Source: Magnaporthiopsis rhizophila
Lineage: Eukaryota > Ascomycota > Sordariomycetes > Magnaporthales > Magnaporthaceae
NCBI GenBank assembly: GCA_003049465.1
Contig: PYSS01000030.1
Location: 186,001-250,000 of the forward strand
Reading direction: 5' to 3'
DNA: 64,000 bases
Both the position numbers and the translations under genes were made by a program. This document shows positions 11,737 through 22,537 of the stretch, in pieces; position 1 is the first letter of the stretch; each line of letters begins with the position of its first letter. The notes beneath the pieces were generated by a model. That model was not told the DNA's origin and made no database searches. It was given only the letters and a program-made list of their open reading frames with translations.

Positions 11737-14649
11737 TCAAGGACCGAAGTAGCTGGACACGTCATCGTTGGTGAACATGCCATACTCCTCATCAAATTTG
11801 GAGGGCATGCCGCCGACGAGTCCACCCAGCGCGCCGTACGAGCCGAGACCGCCCAGGCCGTCGAGCCCGCCAACGAGATCCTCGCCTCCCGCGCCCAGAG
11901 CCTGGTACAAGTCCATGTCCTCGGCCATCGACACACCCGCAACGCTCGTGGCAGACGTCGTCACCGTCGGTGGAGCACACATGCCACCACCCAGAACTCC
12001 CATGTCCGTTCCGGCGCAGCCAATCGCATCTCCGTTTCCTCCCATGAGGTGGGAGGAGAAGAAACGATCAGCGCCCGCAACGGCGGAGCTGGGCGGGGGC
12101 GAGCTCGACGCCGACAGCTCAGGCGGCGTGCCCGGCTGGTTGTGAGTGTAGTGCGAGGCCACGCTCTTGGCGGGCGATTGGGGAGGCGCGGTTTGCTGCT
12201 GGGGCAGACCAAGGTCGCCACCCAGTCCGCTGTCGTCGAGAGACGTGTCGAACGGGTCCAACAGTGTCTGGTCTCCACCGTTTCCAGTGAGGTGCGATGC
12301 ATGCGAGTAGTCCGACAGGGCTGCAGGCGACGAGGTTGGTGCTGAGGCATCGGCCACCATGGTAACCATGCCGGCCATGTCGGCTGCGGTGGTCACCGCC
12401 GCGGGCGAGAGCGTGGGCATGACTCCGGTGTTGCCGATTAAACCCATGGGCGCGGTCGAGGGAGCGCTCGCAAGCAAGTGGCCGTTCACGGTCGTAGTTG
12501 TCGGGGCCGATGATTGGGTCGACATGGACGCTGCCGGCTGAGTTTCTTGCTTCTTCTGCTGCTGCTGAGGCTCGGAGGACATAGGCACGTTTTCCATCAG
12601 GTCGTGGAATGGCTGGTCGTCGAGCATGTCGTCGAACCCATCATCATGGTGGGACGGCGAGCTGGGGACCGAGCTGTCCGTGTATCCGCCGTGAGACGCC
12701 TCTGAGGGCGAGTGGGAGCCGTTGGACGAGTCCTTGTTCTTTGCGCGGGTGCGAGCAGACTTGTCGAGTCTCGCATCCATCTCGGGTCGGTGCTTCTTTG
12801 GCCTACCACGCTTAACGACCTTGCGCACAATGCCGTCAAAGGCACCGATACACATTCCACGCTGGCGGTGGCGCGTCAGCGCATCGTGCCGAGCGAAACT
12901 GTTGCCACAGTCACACGGGTACGGCTTGACGCCTGTGTGGATTTTGGCGTGGCGCTTCAGGTCATGTTGACGCACGAAGCACTTCTTGCAGGTTGGGCAT
13001 TGGTACTGGCGGTCGTTGAGATGCGTCTGCACGTGCGACTTGATGTTTTCTTTGCGGCCGAACTTCTTGCCACAATCCTCAAAGATGCAAGTCCACTTGC
13101 CGTCTGCGGGATCGGGGCCCTCGATGTGGGCCGAGATATCGTCGAGCGTCACACCCGTCTCCGTCTTGGTCTCGTCGATGTTAAGGCTCGAGATGCTGGC
13201 GGCGCTGGCGATGCTGGCAATAGACTCGGTGCGGCGATGGGGAGACTCCCTGCGGGACGCGGATGCGCTGCCGCTGCTCGGCGCGAGGCTGACATTTGGA
13301 TGGAACATCATCATGGTTGCCTGCGAGTCAAAGTTGGTCGCCTGGAAATCGTTTCCAAACGAGTTCACGTACGGGGTCACCGGGGTTGAGTGGTGGGACA
13401 GGTCAGGAGTGGCGTTGGCGGTGCCGTGCATGGTGCTCATGCCCGTCTCGATCTTTCCAAACTCGTCGCTCATGTTCCCCAGGTTCATAAAGTCCGGAGA
13501 CTGCAGCGGCATGGCCATGGCGCTGGTGCGCTGCTGGCTGGTCGCCATCGTCTCGGCCTGCTGCCTGAGCTCCTGAAAGACACCCGAGGCCCGTTTTGAG
13601 CGGTTGCGCGGCTTGATTGTGTCCTCCATCGACTCGTCATACCCCTCCGAGAAGCGTGTCGGCCGGGGCTGATGCTTCACCATTCTTTCACACGGGGTCT
13701 CTATCGGCGTCGGGGGAAAGTAACCTTGGGGGTCTGGTCAGCCATAAATCGACGATAGGAGAGGGACACTGAGAGCCAGATGCCGGCGAATGTGCCAGAA
13801 AAGGTCCGACGGGCACTACGTACCTGCTACGTTCTGCGTAGGGGGTGTGGCCGGCCTCGATCCTCCGTCGACACTTCCCAGAGTCTCAAACTTGTTGACG
13901 CGGTCCATGATGCCGTTGCTGATCCTTCGGGTAGTCCGACGGGTGCTGGACGTATCTCCCTCCGAGGTCCAGCCCTGCTGCGAGAGGGCAGGGCTGTTTT
14001 GGTAGTTCATGAAGCCGGGAGTGGACAGGGCACTGTCAGGAGTGGGCTCGAATATGTCGAAATCGGTGTTCAGGGTCATTGCGGCTCGAGTGTTGGCGTT
14101 GAAGCCGGCCTGATTCCGCCTCATCAGGAGGCTGATCCGGGCGGGGTCATTGCTCCCGAACTGGGGGCCAGTCTGCATGCCACATTGGGCGGGATCAAAC
14201 TGATGGTGGTTGTGCTGTGGCGTCGGGTGCGGCGAGATCAGGAAGGCCTCGTCGCTCGCCAGGTTGGTGTAGGCCGGGCCAGGGCCTGGGCGTGCTATTA
14301 TGCGTTGCTGCTGCGCTTCTCGCAATACGTGATGCTGTGGTGTCGTTGGTAATCCTGTGTGGTTAGTGGTCGTCGAGCTACTTACCGTTGTAGTCGTTGT
14401 CGCGAAGTCCTGCCTGTTTTCGATGGTTGTTGGTTGCTGTTGCTGGCGGTGTTGGTGTTGCTGGAGCTGACGGATATGATGTTGCCGAGTGTCGAGGCTG
14501 AGGCCTCGCCGATGGGACACTGGCTGCCGTCGCTGGATGTTGGGCAGGTTCGGGATCTTCACCGCTTCGAATGCCGTAGGCGTCGAGTTCTGTCGCCGGT
14601 GTTGCCTGTGGCGCGGATGAAGATGTGATAGTGGCGGATTGGACAGCAT
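11737..14649 (-). CDS. Swi5/Ace2-like C2H2 transcription factor
   Basis: Two exons on the minus strand: 14649-13824 and 13724-11737, with intron 13823-13725 (donor GTACGT, acceptor CCCAAG). The product is 937 aa. The N-terminal part has QNSTPTAFEAVK and HRRGLSLDTR, a combination I recognise from filamentous Swi5/Ace2 factors. The splice joins NVAG to YFPPTPIETP just before RFSEGYDESME. Three zinc fingers lie at about residues 488-566: CIFEDCGKKF..., CPTCKKCF...H, and a shortened CDCGNSFARHDALTRHRQRGMC (Cys-x-Cys; His and Cys at the end), followed by a basic RGRPKKHRP segment. The C-terminal half is low complexity (Q, S, T, A), as in activation regions. Swi5/Ace2 factors drive late-mitotic and cell-separation genes; here they may affect conidiation, which is inference. 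The start is the first in-frame ATG; the open frame reaches 14709 only from a TTG. Confidence 0.8.
13725..13823 (-). other. Intron of the Swi5-like gene
   Basis: 99-nt intron read on the minus strand, donor GTACGT, acceptor AAG, phase 1. Splicing links two long frames that each carry conserved Swi5-family sequence, so the two frames are one gene. Confidence 0.8.
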
Positions 14650-16615
14650 TTTGGGAATGCAAGTCGAGTTCGGAAGGGGTGGTTGTCGTTGTCGGTCAAA
14701 GTGTCGCAATGAAGCGAACCTTTCTCAATGGGTTCCGAGACTGGAGGCCAGGCCAAGCGGGGGAGGTCAGTACATGCAAGCTCTCTGCCAGTCGTCTTTT
14801 TGTCTCCTTTCCCAGAGCTGTCTCCCTCCGTCTCCCTATCTCTTACCTCACGCAGCGCAAGCCAAGCGGCCGGGCAAGCGGGATCTTGTGGTTGTGCTCA
14901 GTCGTGGCCAACGACGTTGCGACAGCCCAAGGGGTTGTTTGGGGGTGTGCCTCTTCTCCGAGGCAGAGGATGACGGGAATGCCTTCTAATCTAGCTGCCC
15001 AGCAAAGCTAGATTGGCTCAACGACAAGGGAGGGTGGTTGGTTCTCGGTTGTTTTCTCCTCTCTGGCGCGCAAAGTCCAAAGAGCGTACGCTTGTTCCCT
15101 GGTGTAGTAAGGGAGGGAAAAAAAAATGGAGGTGTACAGGAAAGTGGGAATCCTGAGTTGCGACCTGCAGCAGCGGCGGCTCGCAGTTTTGGCATGTTCG
15201 CTCCCTTGCTGGTGATGCCCGCACCTTCCTTGTTGACGTCGGACGCGGTTGCCAGAGGAACGCACCCCTGCACCTTCCGCACCAGTGGCAAGCGACGGTG
15301 GTGGGTGCCCGGTCGCGCGCTAACAGGCCGCCCACGCTCGGCCCACACACACCCCCTGCACCCCTACCGTCCTCGAAACATTAGGTCCAGATTGGATCCC
15401 TGGGCGGCCGGGGCCTCCATCGCTGGGAAACCCGAAGGAGCGCTGGCGCACAGACATGGCTCGTTTGGGCAAGTTGCCTGGTAAGTTAAATGTCTGGTTT
15501 GGGCCTGGCCAACAGGCGGGTCTGGCTGCCGGGGCAGCAAGCACTTTACGCTGCATGCAATCAATTGAGTGTGCATGCGCCGTCCCCTGGCCTTCCCCGG
15601 CCTTGCCACGCCTTGTGCTTCCTCATTTGGCAGCACAATGGAGGCGACAAGCCGTCCCATCGGGCCATTATCCATCTGCTGAGCTGTCACATCGTGGATC
15701 GATGCCACATCTTCCGTCGCCTCGGTTCTTTTTTGGCGGCAGTGGCGGCGGCGGCGGCGGCTGTTTTCTGCCCGCGACTCAATAAGCTCCTTCCAAATGC
15801 TCCCCTGCTCTTGTGTTCGCTGCCTCGGGTCCCGAGGAATTAGGTCGTTCTAGGGAACATCTATACATAACAGTAAATGCCGACCTGCAGATCCAACCAG
15901 GCACAAAACATAAATCGCGTGCGGGTGCCTCAGTCAACCCTACCTAGCTACCTAAAAACAGCCGGGCCTTAGATCGTTCTGGCACGATTGGATTCAATGC
16001 TTGGGTAAATTTTACTTTTGTTCGACATACATGGACGACAGGGAGAGACATTTTATACCAAGTTCATTGACTTCATCTAGAAAAGCAGACATCAGCCTCG
16101 GCGCCCTATCTCATGCGGGCGAGACACATCCTTTTTTACATACGCACCTAGGTAACCTCCCTAGCCTCGAGCTTGAATCTAGAGTCCCTTATCATTCATT
16201 ATTTATCATCTGTCATTGCACAGTCTCCCTGTTTGCCGTCGCCAGGGTCGCCACATGTTGTATTGCCAGGCACGCACGTGGATGGAAGCAACCAGGCCAG
16301 CAATACGAAGGCGAGGAACGTGCTGTAAAGTTCCGGTTGCTGTGATTCTGGGGAATGTGGAACTGCTGACTAGCCATTTTCCATTGCAGAGTTTCCCTCG
16401 GGTAGTCTCCCCTGCACGCTCTCTTAATTGGGATTTACCTCAGGTTAGTACCAGGTACAAAGATATCTACCTACCTAACCTAGGCAGGTACTGTAAATGC
16501 ATCTCAGATATCCATCCCTGCTCAATATGAACCGCATCTGCTGCCCCATGTCGCCGTCGTCGACCAACTTTTTCCCACCTAATCCACAAATCGACCCAGC
16601 TTTGGCCAGGCGGCC
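14650..16615. other. Intergenic, Swi5-like promoter side
   Basis: About 2 kb without a credible gene. It is upstream of the Swi5-like factor and downstream of the lipoxygenase relic. It holds a GGC microsatellite (about 15743-15761) and several TACCTA/CCTAGGTA motifs (15941-15954, 16146-16154, 16467-16490). Confidence 0.5.
15743..15761. repeat. (GGC)n microsatellite
   Basis: Short run of GGC/CGG triplets in the Swi5-like upstream region; not in a supported coding frame. Confidence 0.7.
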
Positions 16616-18226
16616 CTAGACGCTCAGGAAAAAAGGGTTCAGGTTGGGATCCAACGCGGTCCAGACAAACGGCATACCGTGGCTGAGGCCCTGGCTGTCG
16701 AGCCCTCTGCTCGAAGTCTCCCTGCTGATCTCGATCATCACCTCGACGTACTTCGCGTTGGCCACCGCAAACGCCGGGCCATTGCGGGCCAGCAGCTCGA
16801 GCGTCGAGAAGGTGTCGAACACCCTCTCCTTGTTCTTTCCGACCTCGGCTCGGTTGAAGCGCGCGAGCAGCCCGACCTGCTCCATCGCATTGTGCTCGTT
16901 GGGCAGCCACTTCAGCAGGTCAGCGCTCGTGGCGGCGGCGAGCTTGGTCGTCGGGATTGGCGCGTACAGCGCGACCGTGTGGAAGGGCAGCGCCGGGCCG
17001 CTGTCGTTTCCGATCAGCCCCGGCTCCGCAGGTCGTTCTCCACGTAGCTGGCTCGCCACGCACCGGCGCCCCGCTGGTATAGGGCCGTTGGGTAGTCAAC
17101 GGTCTCGGAGGCGGAGAGGCCGAAGGTTTGCTCAAAAAACCCGCCCGTGTTGAAAAGGTAGGCCAAGCCCACCGGCCGGATGCCGTAGCACTGGTGCAAG
17201 GGGCGGTCGATCACGGCCATGACCGGGTGGCCGTCGCTGAAACTCCGGAAGGCCGACCGGTGGATGATCTCTGAGCCAACGTGGAAGAGCACGTGGGACA
17301 TCTGGGATTGGAACAGGTCGTTGTAGTTGAAGAAACATCTTGGCCAGGAGCCAGTCGTTCTTGTCGTCAAGTGGCGTGTAATTCAGGTCCGCCCCCACGT
17401 TTGTCTTGATCGCCAGCGGCAGGATCTGGTTAGACTACGCGTCCGGGTAGAAGAGCCCCGTGCAAGCCGTCTAGTACCGTCCCGCCTGGGTCTTGTACTT
17501 CTTCTGGTTGCTGTGGTCCGCGACGAACAAGCGGCCGCCCTCGTGGAGCACCTCGAGCGTGGTGTCCGTCAGCTTCTTCACAACCTCGCCGTCGATTCTG
17601 AACGGTAGCTTGTCTTTTGTTGGGTGGAGGCGCTTGAGCACGTAAGGGTTGTTGGACAGCCGCTCCATGGCGAAGAGAAGGTCCGAGGTGTAGTTACTTA
17701 TCATGCCGTTGTCTATGCCCCCCGGGACCGACTCCTTCCATTGTCCGTCGTAGTGGAGTGCGAAGTCGTCAACAGTCTTGATACCACCATGCTGTAGCCC
17801 AAATGAGACATGCTGTCAGTCCGGATGCAGGGGTAGAGGAAGAAGTAGAATGAAAAAAAAAAAAATTGACCAACACTTACCTTCATGATGGCTTCAAGCG
17901 TCATATTTTGTTCGCGTTCCACTATTACTACCTGGTCCAGGGAGTCTAGGCGCCAAAGCTCCTCGTTGCCCAACGACATGTTCTGCGCCAGCGGCCTGGT
18001 GGGGTAAAAGGTAGTGTTGCCGAGAATGGAAGGCCCATAGACGAAGCTCTTCCTTTTCCATGCCACACCGGCCTTGCGTTGTTCCTGGTTGGGATCGTTG
18101 TTGGGAAGCGGGAAGCGTGTACATGGTCGTCGAGGGCGTCGTCGCTGCTGCAGGATCGTCGGCTGTGAGCGGCAGCGCGAATACGTGCCGCACTGCGAAG
18201 GCGATGGCTAAAGTTTAGGTGTGCAT
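16616..18226 (-). pseudogene. Broken manganese-type lipoxygenase
   Basis: Degraded copy of a secreted fungal lipoxygenase, an enzyme that oxygenates polyunsaturated fatty acids. The minus strand can be followed from a signal-peptide-like start (18226; LAIAFAVRHVFALPL) through YGPSILGNTTFYPT, SNYTSDLLFAMERLSNNPY, NDLFQSQMSHVLFH (first metal-ligand pair as HVLFH) and ALYAPIPTTK to the end GMPFVWTALDPNLNPFFLSV, whose last valine is the C-terminal metal ligand in this family. Lesions: TAA at codon 4 (18215-18217); a 7-bp tandem duplication near 18105-18120; TAG at 17471-17473 and 17436-17438; a one-base insertion in a T run at 17333-17335; a one-base loss near 17017-17022; and an internal deletion at about 16984-16992. 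By comparison with the family the deletion removes roughly 100 residues, including the second metal-binding pair (His-x3-Asn). One intron (17880-17792) is still spliceable. It cannot make an active enzyme. Confidence 0.88.
17792..17880 (-). other. Relic intron in the lipoxygenase pseudogene
   Basis: 89-nt intron with donor GTAAGT and acceptor CTACAG on the minus strand and an A/T homopolymer near its start. Removing it joins LEAIMK to HGGIKTVDDF in phase 0, as expected for the family. Confidence 0.7.
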
Positions 18227-19345
18227 TTTCCTGAGCGAGTTTGAAGTGAAGCCCTGGGAAAGCTAGGTAGTGAGTGTGTGTCGGGCTCACAGAAGAGCAC
18301 GGGAGTAAAAAGTAAAACATTGGTATTACTGCAGCATTTCCTCATCCTTTCATATAGTAGGTACGTGCCGCCCCCAGCCGTAAAAGCAATACAGCCCTGC
18401 AGGATCTACAAGGGCTCCCTGTGCACACTTCCAGGCTCCGGCAAGACTCTGGGACGTCTGCTCGGCCGAGTCGAAGGCTGCCCAACCTTTTTCCGTCTTT
18501 CGCGAGGTCACGGAGAAAACCGATGGGTAGTCTTCCTCAACTGGCCCGGCCTCAGCTGGTTACATACCAGATTGCAATCACGAGTGTCTCGCGTATTGAT
18601 CGCATTGATGACTTGGAGGCTTCATGCGGTACTACCTTGTTGTGGCCATTTCAAGGGACGAGGCGGGAAAACTCTACAAAAATTGTCGAAATGCTGAATT
18701 ATGTAGCCCCGGTGCGCGTGCGATATCAGAATGAAGGCCGGTCCCAAATGAGAAGAGGGGCCAGTCTCTCCAGTGGCCGGCCTCGGAAGGCGCGGGACTT
18801 TATGGGACTGTCAAGGATTCTGGGAACTGCACAGAGCCCGTTCGGCGGCGCGGCCCCGCAAAAAAATGGACACCTACCCCTGCCACTAGGTCCTTCCAAG
18901 GTGCCTAACGTGATGAGTCCAATCAGGCGTATTTTAAAAGATACAGCCACTATTAAGTGCATTGTGAGGAACTTTTCACAGTCCAGTCGTCGTACCCAGA
19001 AGGATGACTCGGCCGTTTGGATCAATTTGATTATGCATGTGTGCCTTGTTTGGAACAAGCCTTGAGCCTAGAAATTGCCCCAACCCGCCGCCAAGCATGA
19101 CCATCTGGGTAAAGGAACCGCAGCCCGCCTGGTCACAAGTATCGCCCTCCTTGACTGTCATCTGCACGTACATAGTACACCCTTGCATGGCCGCTGACGT
19201 TACATCCTCGGAATTTACCCGTCTCGCTTTGCAAGGAAAAATAATAGGTATACTGTATGGGAAGTGTTCGGGTGAAAAAGGGTGAGGACCCGTGACATTA
19301 TAGTATCTGAAGCCCCCACCGATACAACTGCGACACAAACGCGGA
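18227..19345. other. Intergenic between lipoxygenase relic and arylsulfatase
   Basis: No gene recognised. A TATA-like CTATATG on the minus strand (about 18351-18357) lies roughly 130 nt upstream of the relic start codon and may be its old promoter. Confidence 0.4.
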
Positions 19346-21665
19346 TCAGTCCCACCACTCGAGGACAGGAATCTCAGCAAAGTCACGCTTTTCTATATGC
19401 TGGTCCAGCTCCTCGTCCGTCAGCTCCCTCGACGCGCGCGCGATCTCGGCCCAAGAGGCGTGACGCTGCTCGGGGCCGCCGTAGAAGACGCTAAGATCCT
19501 GGACCAACTTCTTGGTCGTTCGGCGCGAGACGTAGTTGTCCGTCGGCTTCCGGAATTGGGTTATGGCCTCGGCGGCGCCCCGCGGATAGTAAGGCTCCTC
19601 GTTGGCAACATGTTGGTACATCATGCACTTCCCAAACTTGACCTCGGGCAGGCCCGAGTAGAAGGCGTCATGCGACGGGTCGAGCGCTTGCTTTAGTGAC
19701 GTAACGGGCGAGGCAGCCGTCGGCGGCTGGAGCACGGTCCAGGGGTCGCGGCAAGTCCCCAGCGTGCAGGACTTGGTCACCAGCAGAATGGCGTTGAGCC
19801 GTGTAAGCACGCGCTTCACGTCAGGGTTGGTGATGGCAGCGCCGCCGTCGGTGCCGCTGGCGCCCAGCGCTAGGTTGGTGAGCTCGTAGGGGTCGTCGCG
19901 CGTGTTGTACAGCTCCACCTCGTTGGTGCACCACTTGATGAGAAGCCACGAGTGGTCCTCACCCACAAGACGAAGCGACTTGTACGAGTTGTTGGCATTC
20001 CCCGTAAGGGAGTTACCGCCAGGAGGTGGCGCCTCAACAAGGCCACTACCCCAAAACTCGACATTCAAAATGTCACGGCCAACACCCGTGCCGCACCCGT
20101 CGTAGCTTTGATTCGGTTGCTGCCACTGGGGTAAGAGGCTGCGGCCGTCGAGTTGCGGCGGCAGGTCGGCCTCGGCGACGCCAGCGATGTCGAGCAGGGT
20201 AGGCACGAGGTCGATGTGCGTGGATGGGAGCTTCGATTTGACGCCCTGGGGTATTTTGGGGCCGCGCACGACAAAGGGCAGGTTGGTGTCGTCAGCGTAG
20301 GGGAGCGACTTTCCAGCAGCCGCACGGTGCAGACCAATATGCCATCCGTTGTCGGTGGTGTAGATGACTGGGTGCGGAATGTGAGATCTTGTTAGTCGTT
20401 TGTTGATCGGTTCCCATTTGCCCCCTTCTGATCCCGCACATATAAATGATCCGTCTCTGGCAGGGACGTGAGACAGCTCGTCCCTGCTGGCTCTTGGCAC
20501 TGAGCACATACCATAGGTGTTATCGAGAACGCCCTTAGCCTCCAGAGTCGAGAGGACATCCTCAACAATCTCGTCAATGCCTTGGAGAGCCTCGAGCCGC
20601 TGCTGGTACAGAAAGTCGCCAAAGTCAATCCACTCCTGGGAGAGAGGCGGGAGATTCTTCAGGTAGGTGGACTTCTGCTTCTGAACCGAGTCGGGTGGGT
20701 TCCAGTTCGGGTGGCGCGGCGCCGACACGTTGGCGAACATGCCTTTGTGCCGGGTTAGCGGCACCGGGGCGAAGTAATCATATTGCTCGTGAGGTGAAGT
20801 AGGAGCAATGGTGATGAAGAAGGGCTGCTCTTGCCCGGTAAGGTACTCCAGACGGTTTATGCTGAGACAGCGTTAGGGCGGCCCACTAGATGTAACCTGG
20901 CGGAAGCAGGGGCGGTTGTGCTTACGACTGTGCTCTGATGATGTCGCTCTGGTGGAAGCCCTGGTATAGGCGGGGCCGCGCGCCATTCTCGGACATGATC
21001 TGGAAGTTGAAGCTTTGAGTATAGGGATCCGTCAGGCTGTTGATGAAATCCCATCCTTTGGGCGCGGGCTTGTTGTAATTGGCCACGTCGTAGCCATTGA
21101 GTAGTTTGCCAAGGTCTAGTCGGGTGTCAGCTGGCATGGGAAAGAACGGAAAAGCAAGAGTAGCAGTATGGATATGAATGGCATACACTCTACACGGTAC
21201 CCGGCCTTTTTAAGCCACTGAGGGAGATAGTCCTCGTCGAGTCCCGCAGAGGTGAACTTGTCATAGTTTCCTCTTTGTAGTAGTGTTCATATATGTAAGC
21301 CTAACACTCGAGCGATTTGGGTTGGTTGATCTGGCGGACAATTACACAAGATATAGCAGGATGCTATAGCTTGCCTACCCGGGTGCGGCCACATGAGTGA
21401 TGTTGGTATTGTGAGCCATCTGGCCCCGGAGGAGTGAGGCTCGACTGGGGCAGCAGATCGCCGTGGTGGTGAAGTGATTTGTGAACTCGGTGCCCTTTTG
21501 CATCATCTCCCTCTGAAGGACGGGCTGGTTGGCAGTCGAGCCAAGCAGCTGATCCTGGTCGTCGGTCATAATGAGGACGATATTGGGTCGCTTCCCACTA
21601 CTGTCCTGTGCCGAGGCCAGAGCGGCCAGGGGAGGTGCGAGAGCGATCAGGTCCGAGAGGCGCAT
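19346..21665 (-). CDS. Secreted arylsulfatase (sulfatase family)
   Basis: Hydrolyses sulfate esters, probably outside the cell or in the secretory route. Five exons on the minus strand: 21665-21379, 21272-21187, 21115-20926, 20861-20512, 20367-19346. All phases agree and give 644 aa. Residues 1-20 form a signal peptide. PNIVLIMTDDQD supplies the metal-binding aspartates. CCPSRASLLRGQ (about 71-82) is the sulfatase signature C-x-P-S-R, whose first cysteine becomes formylglycine. Later family blocks include GYRVEYLGKLLNGY (made only by correct splicing of exons 2-3), APTSPHEQ and VIYTTDNGWHIGLH (made by splicing exons 4-5). No membrane anchor is seen at the C-terminus. A clear TATA box lies 122 nt upstream. 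Such enzymes usually scavenge sulfur and are induced by sulfur limitation; that regulation is inferred from the family. Confidence 0.88.
20368..20511 (-). other. Arylsulfatase intron 4
   Basis: 144-nt intron, donor GTATGT, branch GACTAAC, acceptor ACCCAG; phase 1. It is open in one frame, so an unspliced model would wrongly insert about 48 residues. Confidence 0.8.
20862..20925 (-). other. Arylsulfatase intron 3
   Basis: 64-nt intron, donor GTAAGC, branch CTAAC, acceptor TCTCAG; phase 2. Confidence 0.8.
21116..21186 (-). other. Arylsulfatase intron 2
   Basis: 71-nt intron, donor GTATGC, branch GCTGAC, acceptor GACTAG; phase 1. Chosen over nearby GT sites because only this donor restores the conserved tyrosine-leucine-glycine-lysine block. 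Confidence 0.75.
21273..21378 (-). other. Arylsulfatase intron 1
   Basis: 106-nt intron, donor GTAGGC, acceptor CAAAG; phase 2. The join gives PGGNYDKF, as expected in fungal arylsulfatases. Confidence 0.7.
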
Positions 21666-22537
21666 CTTGGCTGGCTGCAGTTCGGAGCTGCCACTGCGAG
21701 GGAGGGACAGATGCTTCTACACGTGGTCAAAGCCGGCACCGATGTATGCCAGTATCGAGCCCGCCAGGGAGCCCGGGGTGGGGCCATTTTATAAAGAGCC
21801 CGCGAGAAGGACTGTCGGTCAACAGCGACGACCGGAGGGGGGTCTGAAGGCGACCCCATTACCTTGAGGCGCGATCAAGCTTACAAAGGAGTTGGAAATG
21901 TGCGAGGGTATATCAATTTCTCCGCATCGGCTACTACCTGCACTCTATCTGTATATGCCCTCTCGAAGGGGTCATCCGTGTTGGTGACGTGGAGTCGCGG
22001 AGCACGGCACTGCCTTTACATCGCGCGATGCAGGGGTCTTGACGCGTGCCTAAACCCCGAATATTTTCCGGGCAGCACGTGCGGCGGGGATTGCGAAGAG
22101 ATTGTCCATGGTCCGTGCATCTCCGGGTCAACAGTGCACAACAAAGTTGTGCTACCGACGGCCTGAGGTTGTGATTTGCGGTAATTGTGGCCTAACCGGC
22201 GTCTAGTCAATTGCGCGCGCCTGTTGGTGCGCCAGGGATCTCGACAATCAAAGAGTCCCGCGATTCGAAAGTACCACGCACGCACAGCTGGCAGCAAGTC
22301 CGTCCCCCGTTTTCTACACCGCCCTCGATCGCCCTTGGCCTCTCCGCTTTTGCCCGACAGGACGCACCTACGTCGTATCGCTCGACACCCACTCGTCCAC
22401 CCTACCGATAACCTTTTTTTTTTTTTTTCTCACCCTCCTTTTTGCGCCCTTGACCAACCAACCCCTCTCCTCCCCTCCAGCTAGCCTCAACCAGGATCTC
22501 CACCTGATTCTTGCAGGCTGCCAGCGCAGTTTATGCA
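21666..22537. promoter_or_regulatory. Divergent promoter region, arylsulfatase / CBS-PB1
   Basis: 872-bp head-to-head spacer. The arylsulfatase side has the TATA box. The CBS-PB1 side has a T-run (about 22414-22428) and pyrimidine-rich sequence typical of TATA-less fungal promoters. An upstream ATG at 22533 opens a short out-of-frame frame overlapping the CBS-PB1 start. Confidence 0.5.
21787..21793 (-). promoter_or_regulatory. TATA box of the arylsulfatase gene
   Basis: TATAAAA on the minus strand within TTTATAAAAT, 122 nt upstream of the arylsulfatase ATG. Strong TATA boxes in fungi tend to mark regulated rather than housekeeping genes, which suits a nutrient-responsive sulfatase. Confidence 0.6.

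Noticed and set aside
16616..17370. Two separate small genes for lipoxygenase fragments
   Set aside because: The frames abut in family order with one-base offsets and stops; they are pieces of one decayed gene.
16616..18226. RIP as the cause of lipoxygenase decay
   Set aside because: The stops include C-to-G type changes and most lesions are indels; no strong C-to-T/G-to-A signature and no second copy in the window.
18421..19065. 214-aa plus-strand frame upstream of the lipoxygenase relic
   Set aside because: Basic, serine-rich, no conserved block; competing frames of similar quality overlap it.
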